NCBI RefSeq assembly: GCF_015904235.1
Contig: NZ_JADZLT010000050.1
Span: 186,001 to 250,000, forward strand
DNA from: Methylobrevis albus
Lineage (GTDB): Bacteria; Pseudomonadota; Alphaproteobacteria; Rhizobiales; Pleomorphomonadaceae
Reading direction: 5' to 3'
Length of the DNA stretch: 64,000 bases
Shown here in pieces: positions 42,676 to 52,900 of this stretch; the stretch's first letter is position 1, and every line of letters starts with the position of its first letter. Both the position numbers and the translations under genes were made by a program. Under the pieces are notes generated by a model. It did no database searches and had not been told where the DNA came from. It saw only the letters and a list, made by a program, of their open reading frames with translations.

Positions 42676-43716
42676 TCAGTCGCAGGCCGCGACGCTGCCG
42701 GCGGCGACGCCCTGGCAGACGACTTCCTTGGAAACCCAGCCGGCGTCGATGACGACGTTGAGGTTGTCCTTGGTGATCGCGAGCGGGGTGAGGAACGTCG
42801 AGTTCATCTCGGCGCCCTTCGGGCCGCCGGAGAACTTCGTCGTGCCATCGACCGCGTCGAGAGCGGTGCCACCGGCGAGGGCGACGGCGATCTCGGCGGC
42901 CTTCTTGCCGAGTTCGCGGCTGTCCTTCCAGACCGACACGGTCTGGGTGCCGAGAGCGACGCGGTTGAGCGCGGCGAAATCGGCATCCTGGCCGGAGACG
43001 GCGACCGAACCGGCGAGGCCCTGCGCGGAGAGCGCCGCGATGGCGCCGCCGGCGGTGCCGTCGTTCGAAGCGACGACGGCGACGACGTCGTTGTTCGCCG
43101 CGGTCAGGAACTGCTCGGTGTTCTTCTGGGCGTTGGCGGGCAGCCAGCCATCGCTGTAGGCCTCACCGACGTTCTTGATCGCGCCGCTGTCGAGGGCGTC
43201 CTTCAGGACTTCCATCTGGCCGGAGAACAGGAAGTCGGCGTTCGGGTCGGAGGCCGAGCCCTTGATGAAGATGTAGTTGCCCTCGGGGGCGACCTTGAAC
43301 ACTTCACGCGCCTGGATGCGGCCGACTTCCTTGTTGTCGAAGGTGATGTAGTAGGCCGACGGGATCTCGATCAGGCGGTCGTAGCCGACCACCGGGATAC
43401 CCTCGTTCTGGGCCTGCTCCACCGCCGGGGCGATGGCTTCGGCATCCTGGGCGAGGATGATCAGGGCGTTGGCACCCTGGGCGATCAGGCTCTCGACGTC
43501 GGTCAGCTGCTTGGCGGCCGACGACTGGGCGTCCGCCGAGATGTAGGTCGCGCCGGCGGCTTCGAGCGCCGCCTTGATGGCCGCCTCGTCGGTCTTCCAG
43601 CGCTCTTCCTGGAAGTTGGACCAGCTGACGCCGACGACGAGGTCGGCCGCGTGGCTCGACGTGATTGCAGTGGCGGACAGCACGGCCGCCGTCAGCACGG
43701 ACAGAATCCGGGACAT
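42676..43716 (-). CDS. xylF: D-xylose ABC transporter substrate-binding protein XylF
   Basis: 346 residues with a signal peptide ([23 protein letters not shown]). The mature protein has the CUT2 type-I fold: [74 protein letters not shown], and [42 protein letters not shown] after the first strand and GYDRLI are XylF-specific rather than RbsB-like. GGGGAGGAA precedes the ATG. It is first gene of xylFHG, divergent from the ROK regulator. The xylose isomerase and kinase genes are not in the window. Confidence 0.92.
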   Translation of the reverse strand: MSRILSVLTAAVLSATAITSSHAADLVVGVSWSNFQEERWKTDEAAIKAALEAAGATYISADAQSSAAKQLTDVESLIAQGANALIILAQDAEAIAPAVEQAQNEGIPVVGYDRLIEIPSAYYITFDNKEVGRIQAREVFKVAPEGNYIFIKGSASDPNADFLFSGQMEVLKDALDSGAIKNVGEAYSDGWLPANAQKNTEQFLTAANNDVVAVVASNDGTAGGAIAALSAQGLAGSVAVSGQDADFAALNRVALGTQTVSVWKDSRELGKKAAEIAVALAGGTALDAVDGTTKFSGGPKGAEMNSTFLTPLAITKDNLNVVIDAGWVSKEVVCQGVAAGSVAACD

Positions 43717-44124
43717 GAAATTCCTCCCCAAGAAGGCCACGCTACAGGCAGCGCAGCTCGTTGCTTCGACCTCCGGCCGACCCTCCAGTCGCCCTACCGC
43801 AGGTCGCATACCTCAAGCCCCCAGCGATTAATTTGAAGGCCGAAAAAATTGTGGACCCGAATGATGGGCGGTGTCAATATCCTTTCAGGCGATCGCGGAC
43901 ACGAATTGAACAAACAGGGTGAAGCCGGCTCGCGAGTCTCCCGGATGCGTCCCTCACGCATCTTGCTGCACTGCGAAGCCCATGCTGCACTTGCACAATC
44001 CGCCCGGCGCCCAGCCGGGCGCCGGAAGGCTGCCCGGCGTGGCCCTGCCCGATCGACGCCGGGGAAAGAAAGCGAACGGACGACGGCCGCAGGCCGGCGA
44101 TCCGCTCCGAAGGGGACGGAAACA
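43717..44124. other. Divergent control region between xylF and the ROK repressor
   Basis: 408 bp without a supportable gene. An AT-rich segment near 43824-43870 (GCGATTAATTTGAAGGCCGAAAAAATTGTGG) is the best candidate for the xylF promoter and repressor site. No clean palindrome is seen. A long in-frame extension of the ROK gene covers part of the region, but it is arginine-rich and lacks a ribosome site. Confidence 0.35.
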
Positions 44125-45456
44125 ATGACCGAACGCAACGCGCGGCGCGGCGGCCGACCGGGCGCGCCGGAGCGGGCCGATACCGACCAGGTCCGGCGCC
44201 AGAACCGCTCGCTCGTCCTCAGCACGGTGCGGCGGCGGGCCCCGATCGCCCGCGTCGATCTCGGCACCGCGACGCGGCTGTCGCCGGCGACGATCACCGC
44301 GATCACCGCCGACCTGATCAGCGAGGGCCTGATCAGCGCAGTGACGGTCGAGCACGCGCCGCGGGCGCCCGAGGCGGACGGCGAGCCCCCTGCCCCGAGC
44401 GTGCGCGGCCGCCCGCGCATCCTGCTGCAGCTCAACGCCGAGGTCGCCTACGTGCTGGCGGTGAAGGTCGCCTTCAACAAGATCGTCCTCGTCGTCGCCG
44501 ACTACGAGGGCACGGTGATCGCCCGGCGCGAGGAGAGCCCGCCGACGCTGCGCGAGACGCGGGCGAGCTTTCCGCGCCTGCTGGTCGCGCTGATCCACGA
44601 CTTCCTCGCCGCCGAGAAGGTGCCGCTCAGGCGCGTCGCCGAGATCGGCATCGCGGCGCAGGGTTTCGTCGACCAGAACACCGGCAGCGTGGTGTGGTCG
44701 CCGGCGTTCTCGGAGCGCGACATCGAACTGGTGCGCCCGGTGCGGCGGGCCTTCGGCATCCCGTGCTTCATCACCAACGACGCCAACATGATCGCGCAGG
44801 CGCTGCACTGGGCCGATCCGGTGGTCTACGGCGGCACCTTCGCGGTGATCTTCGTCGACTACGGCGTCGGCCTGGGGCTGTTCGTCGGCGACAAGCTGCA
44901 CGCGGGCGCCGATGGTTCGGCCGCCGAGATCGGCCACATGAACCACATTCCCGGCGGGCCGCTGTGCCGCTGCGGGCGCCGCGGCTGCCTCGAGGCCTTC
45001 GTCGCCGACTATGCGATCTGGCGCGAGGCGAGCGCCATGAGCCCCGACACCGACCCGGCCGACGCGCGCCCGTCGGCCGCCGACCTGCTGGCGCTGGAGG
45101 CGGCGGCGAAGGCCGGCGACGCGCGCATCGCCGGCATCTACCACGACGCCGGCCGGGCGCTCGGCTACGGTATCGCGCGGCTGATGGCGCTGGTGAACCC
45201 CGGCCGCATCGTCTTCACCGGCGCCTCGACCCGCGCCTTCCCGCTGATCGAGGCGGCCATGCACGAGGGCATCGCCGACGCGCTGGTCGAGGACCTGCGC
45301 CGCAACACCATTTTCCAGACCCTGCCCTGGGACCAGGACATGATCATCACCGGCCTCATCGCCGACGCCCTCGCCCGCCTCGACAGCGAGGTCTTCGCCG
45401 CGACGGACATCACCCGGCGGACGGAGATCGAGCTGCCGCGGGAGGAGCGGGCGTAG
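44125..45456 (+). CDS. ROK family xylose-type repressor (XylR-like)
   Basis: 443 residues. The N-terminal winged helix (about residues 22-75, DQVRRQNRSLVLSTVRRRAPIARVDLGTATRLSPATITAITADLISEGLI) is followed by a ROK sugar-kinase-like domain with ITNDANMIAQAL, VIFVDYGVGLGLFVGDKLHAGADGSAAEIGHMNHIPGG and the zinc motif CRCGRRGCLEAF (about residues 280-292). The combination marks NagC/XylR-type repressors. It is divergent from xylF and is expected to release the xyl promoter when xylose binds. The start at 44125 follows AAGGGGACGGAAACA. Confidence 0.9.
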   Translation: MTERNARRGGRPGAPERADTDQVRRQNRSLVLSTVRRRAPIARVDLGTATRLSPATITAITADLISEGLISAVTVEHAPRAPEADGEPPAPSVRGRPRILLQLNAEVAYVLAVKVAFNKIVLVVADYEGTVIARREESPPTLRETRASFPRLLVALIHDFLAAEKVPLRRVAEIGIAAQGFVDQNTGSVVWSPAFSERDIELVRPVRRAFGIPCFITNDANMIAQALHWADPVVYGGTFAVIFVDYGVGLGLFVGDKLHAGADGSAAEIGHMNHIPGGPLCRCGRRGCLEAFVADYAIWREASAMSPDTDPADARPSAADLLALEAAAKAGDARIAGIYHDAGRALGYGIARLMALVNPGRIVFTGASTRAFPLIEAAMHEGIADALVEDLRRNTIFQTLPWDQDMIITGLIADALARLDSEVFAATDITRRTEIELPREERA

Positions 45457-45598
45457 GGAGCAGATCGGCTCGCTGCTTGGCGAGGATCCGGCGGCCGGAT
45501 CGAGGCGGTCTGGTAGGACGGGTAAGACGAATACAGCGGGTCGGACGGAGAGGTCGGCTGGGACGAAAGCGGTCCCACCGTGCTCCTCCCCCTCCTTC

Positions 45599-45745
45599 GT
45601 CATTGCCGGGCTTGACCCGGCAACCCAATGTGGTTGCCGGTCGGATGAGCCAACTTGTTGTCCATGTTGTTTTTTCTCGACCGTGAGCATTGTGCGACAG
45701 GGGAGGCTAGTGGGTCGCCGGGTCAAGCCCGGCGATGACGGACGA
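45599..45745. repeat. REP-like inverted repeat pair, family D
   Basis: Arms at 45599-45630 (GTCATTGCCGGGCTTGACCCGGC) and 45710-45745 (GCCGGGTCAAGCCCGGCGATGACGG) are near reverse complements, each containing a GCCGGG...CCCGGC hairpin. This element type is common in Hyphomicrobiales intergenic regions. It lies in the 495-bp gap between the ROK gene and acdR. Confidence 0.85.
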
Positions 45746-45793
45746 GAGGTGGTGGAGACGTCGCCGGCTCGGCACGACCGCACCTTCAAGGCT

Positions 45794-45883
45794 CCGTCGT
45801 CTTCGTCCAAACCTCCGTCGTCTTCGTCGCCATCGACCCCGTCGTCTTCGTCCAAGCCCCCGTCGTCTTCGTCGCCATCGACT
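45794..45883. repeat. Two tandem 45-bp repeats with (CGTCGTCTT)-like sub-units
   Basis: 45794-45838 and 45839-45883 differ at only a few positions. Each unit holds two copies of CCGTCGTCTTCGTC. On the minus strand the repeats would encode an acidic DGDEDDGGLDEDDG pattern, on the plus strand Ser/Pro runs. No start or ribosome site supports translation, so it is treated as a non-coding minisatellite. Confidence 0.75.
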
Positions 45884-45951
45884 TCACCGTCATCGATCGC
45901 ACCCGCAGGTCCTTCCCCTGACGGCCATTCCCAATCCATCTCCCCCTGCCC

Positions 45952-46437
45952 TCACACCGGCAGCACGCTCGTCGACAGGATCTCCTTCAGCACGAAGAAC
46001 GTCCGGATCTGGCGGACGCCGGGGAGGTGGATGATTTCGTCGACGTGGAGCTTGTTGAAGCGCGGCAGGTCGCGGGTGCGGATCATCAGGACGTAGTCGA
46101 ACTCGCCGGCGACGAGGTGGCACTCGATGCAGCCGCGGATGCGCTGCGCCGCCTCCTCGAAGGCGGCGAAGGTGGCGGGGGTCGAGCGGTCGAGCACCAC
46201 GCCGACGATGACGAGGGTAGTGAGGTCGACCGCCTCGGGCGCGACATGCGCCACCACCCGGCTGATCACCCCTTGCGCCTTCAACCGCTCGATCCGGCGC
46301 ATCACGGCGGTGGGGCTGAGATTGACCCGGGCCGACAGCTCGGCATGGGTCAGCGACGCGTCGGCCTGCAGCAGGCGCAACAGGTTGCGGTCGATGCGGT
46401 CGAGCGGAACGGGTTTTGCGAGATCGTCGTCGGACAT
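45952..46437 (-). CDS. acdR: Lrp/AsnC family regulator AcdR
   Basis: 161 residues. The Lrp-type helix-turn-helix is at about residues 10-65 ([47 protein letters not shown]). A RAM effector domain follows ([75 protein letters not shown]). It is divergent from acdS with a 213-bp shared region, the standard acdR-acdS layout, in which AcdR senses ACC with leucine as antagonist. The ATG at 46437 is preferred to a TTG two codons earlier. Confidence 0.9.
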   Translation of the reverse strand: MSDDDLAKPVPLDRIDRNLLRLLQADASLTHAELSARVNLSPTAVMRRIERLKAQGVISRVVAHVAPEAVDLTTLVIVGVVLDRSTPATFAAFEEAAQRIRGCIECHLVAGEFDYVLMIRTRDLPRFNKLHVDEIIHLPGVRQIRTFFVLKEILSTSVLPV

Positions 46438-46650
46438 CAGCAAAGGGGTCTCCGGGGAAAGGCGCGCATGAAAACTGCGCCGAGCTTCTCACAAGACCTG
46501 CTTCTTGGCGACAGGTTGCGCAAAAGGCGCACGAAACATGCTTCGATCGGCCCATCAACGCATTGGAAGACGGTGCGCGACGCGGGCATGATCCGTCGAT
46601 CGGGGCCGCGCCGTCGGTCCTGCCCTCCCGCGCCAACGAGACCTTTCCCC

Positions 46651-47667
46651 ATGAACCTTGCGAAGCATCCCCGCCACAAGCTCACCTTCGGCCCGACCCC
46701 GATCGAGAAGCTCGACAGGCTGTCGCAGCATCTCGGCGGCGCGGTCGAGATCTATGCCAAGCGCGAGGACTGCAACAGCGGCCTCGCCTTCGGCGGCAAC
46801 AAGGTGCGCAAGCTCGAGTATCTGGTGCCGGAGGCGATCGCGCAGGGCTGCGACACGCTGGTGACCATCGGCGGCGTGCAGTCGAACCACACCCGCCAGG
46901 TGGCGGCGGTGGCGGCGAAGCTCGGCATGAAGTGCCGGCTGGTGCAGGAGAACTGGGTCAACTGGCACGATTCGGTCTACGACCGCGTCGGCAACATCCT
47001 GATGAGCCGCCTCATGGGCGCCAAGGTGGAGCTCGTCAACGAGGGCTTCGGCATCGGCTTCAAGGAAAGCTGGGAGAACGCGCTCGCCGAAGTGCGGGCG
47101 GGCGGCGGCAAGCCCTATGCGATCCCGGCCGGCGCGTCCGACCATCCGCTCGGCGGTCTCGGCTTCGTCGGCTTCGCCGAGGAAGTCCGCGCGCAGGAGA
47201 AGGAACTCGGCTTCACCTTCGACTACATCTTCGTCTGCTCGGTGACCGGCTCGACCCAGGCCGGCATGGTGGTGGGCTTTGCCGCCGACGGCCGCGCCCG
47301 CCGCGTCATCGGCATCGACGCCTCGGCAAAGCCCGAGGAAACCCACGCCCAGATCCTGCGCATCGCGCAGAAGACCGCCGACCTCGTCGAGCTCGGCCAG
47401 CCGATCACGGCCGACGACGTCGTGCTCGACACCCGCTACGCCTACCCCGAATACGGCCTGCCGTCGGCGGAGACCAACGAGGCGATCCGGCTCTGCGCCC
47501 GGCTCGAGGGCATGCTCACCGACCCGGTCTACGAGGGCAAGTCGATGCAGGGCATGATCGACATGATCGCCAAGCACGAGATCCCGGCCGGCTCCAGGGT
47601 GCTCTACGCCCACCTCGGCGGCGTGCCGGCGATCAACGGCTACGCCGGGATCTACGCCAACGGCTGA
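46651..47667 (+). CDS. acdS: 1-aminocyclopropane-1-carboxylate (ACC) deaminase AcdS
   Basis: 338-residue PLP enzyme that splits ACC, the ethylene precursor of plants, to ammonia and 2-oxobutanoate (EC 3.5.99.7). Key residues lie exactly at the reference positions: PLP lysine Lys51 (FGGNKVRK), and Tyr294, Glu295 (VYEGK) and Leu322 (YAHLGG), which separate true ACC deaminase from D-cysteine desulfhydrase. SNHTRQVAA near residues 78-86 is the family active-site stretch. Length equals the norm (about 338). It is divergently transcribed from acdR. This strongly suggests contact with plants or rhizosphere carbon. Confidence 0.96.
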   Translation: MNLAKHPRHKLTFGPTPIEKLDRLSQHLGGAVEIYAKREDCNSGLAFGGNKVRKLEYLVPEAIAQGCDTLVTIGGVQSNHTRQVAAVAAKLGMKCRLVQENWVNWHDSVYDRVGNILMSRLMGAKVELVNEGFGIGFKESWENALAEVRAGGGKPYAIPAGASDHPLGGLGFVGFAEEVRAQEKELGFTFDYIFVCSVTGSTQAGMVVGFAADGRARRVIGIDASAKPEETHAQILRIAQKTADLVELGQPITADDVVLDTRYAYPEYGLPSAETNEAIRLCARLEGMLTDPVYEGKSMQGMIDMIAKHEIPAGSRVLYAHLGGVPAINGYAGIYANG

Positions 47668-47819
47668 CGCCGAAGCGGCCGCGGGCGCTGTCCGGACAAG
47701 CTGTCCGGTGATTGCGGCAGCGCGGGAGGTTGGCGCGGCCGGCGCCGCAGACTATAGGCATGCTGTTGCGAAGCCGCGGCCGATCGTCGGCCCCGGCGGA
47801 CCGCGCGCCGGAGCGTGCC

Positions 47820-48569
47820 GTGCCCGAGGTTGACTGGTTCATGGGCGTCGCGGCCATCGTCGCGGCGCTGGCGGTGGGGATGTCGAAGGGCGGGCTGCCG
47901 ATCGTCGGCATGCTGAGCGTGCCGATCCTCGCGCTCGCCATGTCGCCGGTGCGCGCCGCCGCGGTGCTGCTGCCGATCTACATCATCTCGGACGTCGTCG
48001 GCCTCTGGCTCTACCGGCGCGACTTCTCGCGCCGCAACCTCATGATCCTGATTCCGGCCGGCATCGCCGGGGTCGGGGTCGGCTGGGCCACCGCCACGGT
48101 GATCTCCGACCGGGCGGTGACGCTGCTGATCGGCTTCGTCGCGCTCGCTTTTTGTATCGATCTGTGGCGCAAGCGGAAGCGCACCATCCCGCCGAAGCCG
48201 GCCGACGTGCCGCGCGGGCTGTTCTGGGGCACGCTGACGGGCTTCACCAGCTTCGTCTCGCACGCCGGCGCGCCGCCCTACCAGATGTTCATGCTGCCGC
48301 AGAAGCTGCCGAAGCTCGTCTTCGCCGGCACCTCGACGATCCTGTTCGCCGTGATCAATCTGGCGAAACTGGTGCCCTATTGGGCGCTCGGGCAGATGTC
48401 GCCGCAGAACCTGCAGTTCTTCTGGCTGCTGGTGCCGGCCGCCATCCTCGGCACCTATGCCGGACGCAGCCTCGTCAACCGCATCCCGCAGGACCTGTTC
48501 TACCGGTTCGTCCAGGGCGCGCTGTTCCTGATCTCGCTGAAGCTGATCTTCGACGGCATCCGCGGCTGA
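47820..48569 (+). CDS. TauE/SafE family sulfite exporter-like permease
   Basis: 249 residues with about eight hydrophobic segments. The two family half-motifs are visible: ALAVGMSKGGLPIVGMLSVPILAL near residues 15-38, and GTLTGFTSFVSHAGAPPYQMFMLPQKL in the second half. The GTG at 47820 with GGAG six bases upstream is chosen; an ATG at 47760 would add a basic leader without a ribosome site. Members move sulfite, sulfonates or other small organic anions across the inner membrane; the substrate here is unknown. It follows acdS after 152 bp, including a small CCGGACA/TGTCCGG hairpin (47692-47708), so it is probably separately transcribed. Confidence 0.85.
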   Translation: MPEVDWFMGVAAIVAALAVGMSKGGLPIVGMLSVPILALAMSPVRAAAVLLPIYIISDVVGLWLYRRDFSRRNLMILIPAGIAGVGVGWATATVISDRAVTLLIGFVALAFCIDLWRKRKRTIPPKPADVPRGLFWGTLTGFTSFVSHAGAPPYQMFMLPQKLPKLVFAGTSTILFAVINLAKLVPYWALGQMSPQNLQFFWLLVPAAILGTYAGRSLVNRIPQDLFYRFVQGALFLISLKLIFDGIRG

Positions 48570-48752
48570 GCGGTGCCAGGCTGCCGGCGCAGATCACTTC
48601 TGCGGCATGGCGACACCATGCCGCGGCGCAGCATCGCTCGCGAAGCTGTGATACACTCGGCTACACTTTTGAGCCTGTCCAAACGACCGTTTTGGCCGAT
48701 ATTGCCGTTCATCCCCGTGCGTATTGTGCACCGCCGTCGGAGAACGCTGTTC

Positions 48753-49934
48753 ATGGCCGTCTGGAAACAAGCCTGCCTCGTCCTCGTCGTCCTGGTCGTC
48801 GCCGCCGTGGCGTGGATCCGGTTCGATCCGGCCGCTGCCGGCGTCGCCCGCGGCATCGGCGTACCGGCCGCCGTGGTCGCGCTGGTCGCAGCGTCGGAGG
48901 GCGACGCCCCGGCCGGCGGTCGTCCCGGGGCGGGCGGACGCGGCGGACCGGCGGGCCCGATCCCGGTCGTGACCGCCGCAGCGGTCGATTCCGTCACCAA
49001 CGACCGCGTCTCGGCGATCGGCACCGCCGAGGCGCTGCGCACCGTGCGGCTGTTCTCCCGCGTCACCGGCATGGTGACCGACGTCACCTTCCGCGCCGGC
49101 GAGACGGTTGAGGCCGGTGCGCTGCTCGTCGCGCTCGACGACGATGCCGAGGTGATCGCCCGCGAACGCGCCGACGTCACCCTCGCCGACGCGCGGGCCA
49201 AGGTCGAGCGCTACGACCGTCTCGCCGAATCGCGCTCGCTGTCGACCGTGGAGCGCGATGTCGCCCGCTCGGAGCTCGCCGCCGCCGAGCTCGCGCTCCG
49301 CGAGGCGCAGCTCGCGCTCAGCTACCGCGAGATCAAGGCGCCGTTCCGCGGCGTCGTCGGCCTCTCCGGCATCGAGGTCGGCGACATGATCAACGCCTCG
49401 ACCGAGATCACCACGCTCGACGACCGCTCGCGCCTCAAGGTGCAGTTCCGGATCCCCGAGAAATACGCCGCGCTGGTGGCGCTCGGCCAGGAGGCGACCG
49501 CCACCACGCCGTCGCGGCCGGGCGAGACGTTCTCCGGCGCGCTGACCGCCGTCGGCAGCCGCATCGAGGCCGACAGCCGGACCCTCGTGCTCGAGGCCGA
49601 GATCGAGAACACCGCCGACCAGCTGCGCCCGGGCATGTCGTTCCTCGTCTCGCTGCGCTTCCCGGGCGATGCCTATCCGGCCGTGCCGGCACTCGCCGTG
49701 CAGTGGGACCGCGAGGGCTCCTACGTCTGGCGCGTCAGCGACAACAAGGTGGAGCGCGTCGGCGTAAGGATCGTCGAGCGGACCCCGGACACGGCGCTCA
49801 TCGAGGGGCCGATCGCGGCCGGCGACGTCGTGGTGCAGGAGGGCGTGCAGCGGCTGCGGCCGGGCGTCGAGGTCGCGGCCGGCGGAGCGCCTGCCGCGCC
49901 CGACGCCGCCGCCCCCGCCGTTCCCCGCAGCTGA
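48753..49934 (+). CDS. RND efflux system periplasmic adaptor (membrane fusion protein)
   Basis: 393 residues. An N-terminal membrane anchor (about residues 6-22) and a Gly/Pro-rich linker precede the adaptor domains: the lipoyl half GTAEALRTVRLFSRVTGMVTDVTFRAGETVEAGALLVALDD, a short coiled coil (ARERADVTLADARAKVERYDRLAE...AAAELALREAQLALSYREIKAPFRGVVG), then a beta-barrel and membrane-proximal domain (LRPGMSFLVSLRFPG, ALAVQWDREGSYVWRV). It bridges the RND pump encoded 14 bp downstream to an outer-membrane channel. No channel gene or regulator is adjacent. Confidence 0.9.
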   Translation: MAVWKQACLVLVVLVVAAVAWIRFDPAAAGVARGIGVPAAVVALVAASEGDAPAGGRPGAGGRGGPAGPIPVVTAAAVDSVTNDRVSAIGTAEALRTVRLFSRVTGMVTDVTFRAGETVEAGALLVALDDDAEVIARERADVTLADARAKVERYDRLAESRSLSTVERDVARSELAAAELALREAQLALSYREIKAPFRGVVGLSGIEVGDMINASTEITTLDDRSRLKVQFRIPEKYAALVALGQEATATTPSRPGETFSGALTAVGSRIEADSRTLVLEAEIENTADQLRPGMSFLVSLRFPGDAYPAVPALAVQWDREGSYVWRVSDNKVERVGVRIVERTPDTALIEGPIAAGDVVVQEGVQRLRPGVEVAAGGAPAAPDAAAPAVPRS

Positions 49935-49948
49935 CGGGGGCGCACACC

Positions 49949-52900
49949 ATGAGCGAACCCAAGGTCAGCGGCGCCGCCGCCTTCACCGCCCTCTTCGTGC
50001 GCCGGCCGGTGTTCGCCCTGGTGGTGAATGCCCTCGTCATCGTCGCCGGCCTCGCCGCCTTCAACGGCATCGAGGTCCGCGAACTCCCCGACGTCGACCG
50101 CCCGGTCGTCACCGTCACGACGAACTACGACGGCGCCGCCCCGGAGACGATCGATTCCGAGATCACCGAGACGATCGAGAGCGCGGTCTCGCGCGTCGCC
50201 GGCGTCTCCTCGATCTCGTCGCAGTCGCAGTCCGGCCGCTCGCGCGTCACCGTCGAGTTCAACGACAACATCGACCTCAACGTCGCCGCCAACGACCTGC
50301 GCGACGCCGTGAGCCGGGTGCGCAACAGCCTGCCCGACGACGCCGACGACCCGCAGGTAGTGAAGTCGGACGCCGACAGCGAACCGATCATGCGCGTCTC
50401 GGTGATCGGCAACGACATGTCGATCGAGGACCTGACAACGCTGGTCGACGGGCGCATCACCGACCGGCTCGCCGCGGTCGAGGGCGTCGCCGACGTCCAG
50501 GTGTTCGGCGACCGCGAGGCGATCTTCCGCATCGACGTCGACCAGAGCGCGCTCGCCGCGCGCGGCCTGACGCTCGCCGACCTCGTCTCGGCGATGTCGA
50601 GCGTCACCTTCGACGCCCCCGTCGGCTCGCTGCAGAACGCCTCGCAGAATCTCGTCGTCCGCGCCGACGCCCGCGTCGTCACCGCCGAGAGCATGGAAAA
50701 CCTGATCGTCGACGGCACGACGCGGGTGCGCGACATCGCCACCGTGTCGCGCGGGCCGGACCTCCGGACCTCGCAACTCCGCGTCAACGGCCAGACCGGC
50801 GTCGGCGTCGGCATCATCCGCGCCGCGCAGTCGAACACGATCGAGATCTCGCAGGCGGTGCGGGCGGCGGTGGAGGAACTGCGGCCGACGCTGCCCGAGG
50901 GCGTCGACATCCGCGTCACCAGCGACGAGGCGACCTTCATCAACGGCGCGCTGCACGAGGTGGAGATCGCGCTCGGCCTCGGCGGCCTGATCGTCATCGT
51001 GGTGATCTATCTCTTCCTCGCCGACATCCGCGCGACGCTGATCCCGGCGGTGACGATCCCGGTGTCGCTGATCGGCACCCTCGCCGCGATGTATCTCGCC
51101 GGCTTCTCGATCAACATCATCACGCTGCTGGCGCTGGTGCTCGCGACCGGAATCGTCGTCGACGACGCCATCGTCGTGCTCGAGAACATCGTCCGCCAGC
51201 GCGCGCTGGGCCTGAAGACCCGCGCCGCCGCAGTGATCGGCACCCAGGAGGTGTTCTTCGCGGTGCTGGCGACCACCGCGACGCTCGCCGCCGTGTTCGT
51301 GCCGATCTCGTTCCTGCCCGGTACGGCCGGCGGCCTCTTCCGCGAGTTCGGCTTCGTGCTGGCGATTTCGGTCGCGATCTCCTCGATCACCGCGCTGACG
51401 CTGGCACCGATGCTGGCCGCCTATCTGCTGCCCGACCTCATCGACGGGCACGAGAAGCGCAATGTCGTCGGCCGGGTGCTCGACAGCATCGGCGCGGTGC
51501 TGGCACGGCTCTATCGGACGATCCTGGCCGCCTGTCTCGCGGCGCCGCTCGTCGTGCTCGCCGTCTGCGGCCTGTTCGGCTTTGCCGCCTACCTCGCCTT
51601 CGTCAACCTGCCGCAGGAGCTGACGCCGGCCGAAGATCGCGGCGTGGTGCTGATGTCGGTGAACGCGCCGCAGGGCGTCTCGATCGACTACACCGCGCGG
51701 CAGATGGATACGATCAACGGCATTCTCGCGCCCTACCGCGAGAGCGGCGAGGCGCGGGCGGTGTTCTCGATCGCCGGCCGCGGCAACGCCAACAGCGGCT
51801 TCGTCGTGGTGACACTCGCGGACTGGAGCGAGCGTGAGCGCTCGCAGGCGGAGATCGCCGGCGAGATCAGCCGTCAGGTTGCCAACATCCCCGGCGTGCG
51901 TGCTTTTGCTCGCCAGTCGAACAGCCTCGGCATCCGCGGCGGCGGCCAGGGCCTGCGCTTTGCCGTGCTCGGGCCGGACTACGAGACTCTGGTGCCGCTC
52001 GCCGAGGAGATGATCGAGAAGATGGAGGCGCGGCCGGAGTTCCGCGGCGTGCGCCTCGACTACGAGCCGACGCAGCCGCAGCTCTCGATCGAGATCGACC
52101 GCGAGCGGGCCCAGGACCTCGGCGTCCCCTTCTCCGATCTCCAGATTGCGCTGCAATCCGTGCTCGACGGCCGCGAGATCGCCGAGGTGTCGGTGGGCGG
52201 CGAGGCGGTGCCGATCAAGCTGCTGGCCGCGTCCAACCCGGTGAACGACCCGCGCGACCTGGAAAACCTGTTCGTGCGCACCAGCGACGGCCGCATGGTG
52301 CCGATGTCGGCGGTGGTCAGCCTGCGCGAGGAGGCGGTGGCGCCGTCGCTGCAGCGCGAGGAGCAGTCGCGCGCGGTGCCGGTGACGAGTGAGCTCGGCA
52401 ACGGGGTCGCGCTCGGCGAGGCGCTGGCGGTTGCCCGCGAACTCGCGGCCGAAACGCTGCCCGACGGCTACCGCATCATCCCGCTCGGTGAGGCGGCGAC
52501 GCTGGAGGAGACCTCCGGCGGGCTGCTGCTCACCTTCGGCTTTGCGATTGTCGTGATCCTCCTGGTGCTCGCCGCGCAGTTCGAGAGCTTCATCAGCGCG
52601 CTGATCATCATCTCGACGGTGCCGTTCGGGCTCGCCGCGGCGGTGTTCGCGCTGGTGCTCACCGGCGGATCGCTGAACCTCTACAGCCAGATCGGCCTCG
52701 TCATGCTGGTCGGCATCATGGCGAAGAACGGCATCCTGATCGTCGAGTTCGCCAACCAGCTGCGCGACGAGGGCCGCGGCATCCGCGAGGCGATCGTCGA
52801 AGCCTGCCAGGTGCGCCTGCGTCCGGTGATGATGACGATGATCGCCACCATCGTCGGCGCGGTGCCGCTGGTGCTCGCCTTCGGCGCCGGCGCCGAGGCG

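Noticed and set aside
43849-44124. 92-residue N-terminal extension of the ROK repressor
   Set aside because: The extension is arginine-rich and has no ribosome site; the ATG at 44125 has a suitable site and directly precedes the helix-turn-helix.
45884-45951. Acidic repeat-coding minus-strand frame running through the 45-bp repeats into the ROK gene complement
   Set aside because: No ribosome site, and most of the frame is antisense to the ROK gene. The acidic pattern is only a translation of the minisatellite.
49721-52156. 811-residue minus-strand frame opposite the RND pump
   Set aside because: Composition is Arg/Asp/His/Gly-rich without any fold, and the plus strand encodes an intact RND permease. 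It is a GC-driven antisense frame.
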